Of a stretch of 7,158 nucleotides of DNA, positions 5,494 through 7,158 are shown piece after piece; within the stretch, counting starts at the first letter, position 1, and each line of letters begins with the position of its first letter. The position numbers and the translations under genes were made by a program. Source of the DNA: Pseudanabaenaceae cyanobacterium MP8IB2.15 (GTDB lineage: Bacteria; Cyanobacteriota; Cyanobacteriia; Pseudanabaenales; Pseudanabaenaceae); assembly GCA_030248825.1 (NCBI GenBank), contig JARCMB010000032.1, positions 1 to 7,158 of the forward strand, written 5' to 3'. Under the pieces are notes generated by a model that saw only the letters and a list, made by a program, of their open reading frames with translations, ran no database searches and was not told the DNA's origin.

Positions 5494-6318
5494 TTATACC
5501 TCCTTACCCACAACTTGAATTGGCCCAGTTGTACTACCGCTAAAAAATTGTCGCACAAATGGATCATCAGACCGATCGATCTCAGTCACCTGTCCCTGCC
5601 ATTGCACATGTCCGTTATACAGCATAATCAAGCGATCGGATGTCCGCCGAATCGTGCTTTCTTGGTGCGTCACTACAATATAGCTATCACAAACATCTTG
5701 TTCTGTCTTCAACGATCGAATTAAATCTTCAATTACGGTTGATGCCACTGGATCTAGTCCCGCAGTTGGCTCATCATAAAGCAAGATTTTGTGGACTGAG
5801 CTTTGAATCGCCGTATCCTCTAGAATCGCACGAGCAAAGCTGACCCGCTTCCGCATCCCACCTGATAGCTGGCTGGGAAATCGATCGCTAATATCCGCTA
5901 ATCCCACTGCTTGCAATTTCTGCTTCACCATGTCTAAAATCTGTTTCCTTGGTAGGCGCGAATGCTCGAACAGCGAGAATCCGACATTTTCGGCGACTGT
6001 GAGCGAGTCAAATAATGCGGCCTGCTGGAATACCATGCCAATATGGACTTCCCCTGTGCCGCCAATATCTTGCAAGGGTTTGCCGTTAATTAGCACCTCA
6101 CCTGCATCGGGAGCGAGTAACCCGCTAATAATGCGGAGAAACGTCGATTTCCCCGTCCCAGAAGGGCCGATGATCGCGATCGATTCTCCCTCATAAAGCT
6201 TGAGATCGACTCCATCGAGAATGACATTACTCCCAAAACTTTTCTTCACGCCCTTGAGTTCGACCAGAGGTACTTTGGCGGACATTTTAGAGTTTTGGGG
6301 ATTGGGCTTGACGATCAT
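5494..6318 (-). CDS. MlaF/TGD3-like ABC transporter ATP-binding protein
   Basis: This is the cytoplasmic ATPase expected to power the MCE lipid transporter with the downstream MCE gene. Motifs in order: Walker A GPSGTGKST (51-59), Q-loop MVFQQAALFDSLTVAENV (Q98/Q99), signature LSGGMRKRVSFARA (151-164), Walker B ILLYDEP (178-184, catalytic E183), D-loop GLDP (187-190) and switch H218. SGGMRKRV together with the LFDSLTV segment points to the MlaF/TGD3 group rather than amino-acid or sugar importers. All ATPase residues are intact at 274 aa. The first ATG (6318) lacks a clear ribosome-binding site. A second ATG 11 codons in (6285) begins MSAKVPLVELKGV, which looks like a more usual family N-terminus, so the start is uncertain. 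The cognate permease gene is not adjacent. Confidence 0.93.
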   Translation of the reverse strand: MIVKPNPQNSKMSAKVPLVELKGVKKSFGSNVILDGVDLKLYEGESIAIIGPSGTGKSTFLRIISGLLAPDAGEVLINGKPLQDIGGTGEVHIGMVFQQAALFDSLTVAENVGFSLFEHSRLPRKQILDMVKQKLQAVGLADISDRFPSQLSGGMRKRVSFARAILEDTAIQSSVHKILLYDEPTAGLDPVASTVIEDLIRSLKTEQDVCDSYIVVTHQESTIRRTSDRLIMLYNGHVQWQGQVTEIDRSDDPFVRQFFSGSTTGPIQVVGKEV

Positions 6319-6353
6319 AGATCTTGCAACAGGCGAAAGTCATCATGCCATCT

Positions 6354-6382
6354 AGAATAAAGCCTTAAGCCAAACCTTTCAA
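6354..6382 (-). promoter_or_regulatory. Sigma70-type promoter of the ATPase-MCE operon
   Basis: Read on the minus strand, TTGAAA (6382-6377) and TATTCT (6359-6354) are separated by 17 bp. Initiation near 6347 would leave about 28 nt before the ATG at 6318, or about 60 nt before the alternative start at 6285. Confidence 0.55.
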
Positions 6383-6468
6383 GTAAATATATCCCAATCA
6401 CTGGCAGTATGGCTGAGATCGAAACAAAATTATGGCAGAATGAAGCAAACGTACCGAGTCAGGAAGCC

Positions 6469-7158
6469 ATGGTTACCGTATCTTCAGAATACCGCCATCT
6501 ACCAACTGCGGCAGAGTTGCCAGATTCCGATGAAACCCCCGTGGATAATGAGCTTCAGAACGACATTCCGAATATTCTGCTGAACTTACTTCGATCGATT
6601 TGGGCAGAGCGCACCGATTGGTTTTGGGGAGTAGATATGGGGATCTATTACGAACCCAACATTGAATATCCTGAAAAATCTAAATGTATTATTCCTGATG
6701 GTTTTCTGGCGTTAGGTGTACCGAGATCCACAAGTGAAGGCGGACGCTTAAGCTATGTTTTATGGGAAGAACAAGTGATGCCGATTTTAGCTTTAGAAGT
6801 TGTTTCTAAGAAATATAACGGTGAATACGATCGCAAGTTGGCAAAGTATGAAGAATTAGGGATTCTCTACTATGTTGCTTATAATTCCACCACTGGCAGA
6901 AAAATTTACAAAAATCACCAGTCTTTAGAAGTGTACAAGCTAATTAATGGGAAGTATGAACTCATGCCATCAGTCACTCTGATTCAAGCAGGGGGGCAAG
7001 AAGGCGGGAAAATGATTTGGATGCCAGAAATTGGACTGGGAATTGGTTGTGAACGTGGTGTATGTGATAGTTGGCGACGAGAGTGGGTGTATTGGTACGA
7101 TTCCCAAGGGATGAGATATCCTACTGCTGAAGAACGGGTCATATCTGCTGAGTCGATC
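6469..7158 (+). CDS. Uma2-family (DUF820) protein, PD-(D/E)XK nuclease fold, 3' end outside window
   Basis: Uma2 proteins carry a restriction-endonuclease-like fold. They are abundant and multicopy in cyanobacteria, but their biological role is not established. Seen here in order: LPTAAELPDSDETPVDNELQ, WGVDMGIYY, IIPDGFLALGV, ILALEVVSKKYNGEYDRKL, LYYVAYN, then WMPEIGLGIG and WVYWYDSQGMRYPT. The PDG Asp (residue 77 from this start) and LEVV Glu (residue 110) are the expected metal-site acids, followed by Lys residues, so the active site looks intact. The frame is open to the right edge, where members of this subfamily often continue into an ERAE-type coiled coil. I chose the ATG at 6469 because AGGAAG lies just upstream and the family usually begins close to this motif. 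An in-frame ATG at 6409 would add 20 residues but has no evident ribosome-binding site. The gene is divergent from the lipid-transport operon. Confidence 0.88.
   Translation, partial: MVTVSSEYRHLPTAAELPDSDETPVDNELQNDIPNILLNLLRSIWAERTDWFWGVDMGIYYEPNIEYPEKSKCIIPDGFLALGVPRSTSEGGRLSYVLWEEQVMPILALEVVSKKYNGEYDRKLAKYEELGILYYVAYNSTTGRKIYKNHQSLEVYKLINGKYELMPSVTLIQAGGQEGGKMIWMPEIGLGIGCERGVCDSWRREWVYWYDSQGMRYPTAEERVISAESI

Noticed and set aside
5930..6196. 88-codon plus-strand frame
   Set aside because: It is antisense to the Walker A to Q-loop region of the ATPase; only the minus-strand reading gives known motifs.
28..7158. Defence island or phage system suggested by the Uma2 nuclease fold
   Set aside because: Uma2 genes occur in dozens of dispersed copies in cyanobacteria, and no other defence or phage gene is visible; one copy is not evidence for a system.

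Overview
The window looks like cyanobacterial chromosome. Four full copies of the HIP1 octamer GCGATCGC are present (336-343, 1180-1187, 2044-2051, 4845-4852), together with many CGATCG cores. The gene families also fit: a short PutA without a DNA-binding domain, a Ycf22/TGD2-like MCE protein beside its ATPase, and a Uma2-family protein of the type that multiplies in cyanobacteria. A filamentous or Pseudanabaena-like lineage is possible, but I cannot fix the genus.

Layout. 28-3042 (+) encodes a bifunctional proline dehydrogenase / glutamate-semialdehyde dehydrogenase (PutA), which converts proline to glutamate. 3041-3746 is a gene-poor stretch of about 700 bp that looks like a graveyard of mobile DNA. 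It holds a perfect 22-bp palindrome touching the putA stop codon, a 191-bp AT-rich segment bounded by 19-bp inverted repeats (17/19 match), a hairpin resembling the right end of a cyanobacterial IS200/IS605 (TnpB) element, a 49-codon fragment resembling a transposase tail, and two tandem hairpins. It ends in a clear sigma70-type promoter (TTGACG-16-TATACA) whose -35 box sits inside an inverted repeat. That promoter serves 3747-4100 (+), a small STAS-domain protein of the anti-sigma-factor-antagonist type, which ends in an intrinsic terminator at 4123-4148.

On the minus strand a two-gene operon runs from about 6382 down to 4211. A promoter (TTGAAA-17-TATTCT) is followed by an MlaF/TGD3-like ABC ATPase (6318-5494) and, after a 2-nt gap, an MlaD/TGD2/Ycf22-like MCE protein (5491-4211). 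The Shine-Dalgarno of the second gene lies inside the last codons of the first. Together they would supply the ATPase and the membrane-anchored lipid-binding subunit of an MCE lipid transporter. The permease (MlaE/TGD1) is not in the window. Divergent from this operon, 6469-7158 (+) is a Uma2-family (DUF820, PD-(D/E)XK fold) protein that runs off the right edge.

The coding genes belong to known families and I see no convincing new multi-gene system. The most unusual material is the 3041-3746 intergenic region, with its nested palindromes and mobile-element remnants.
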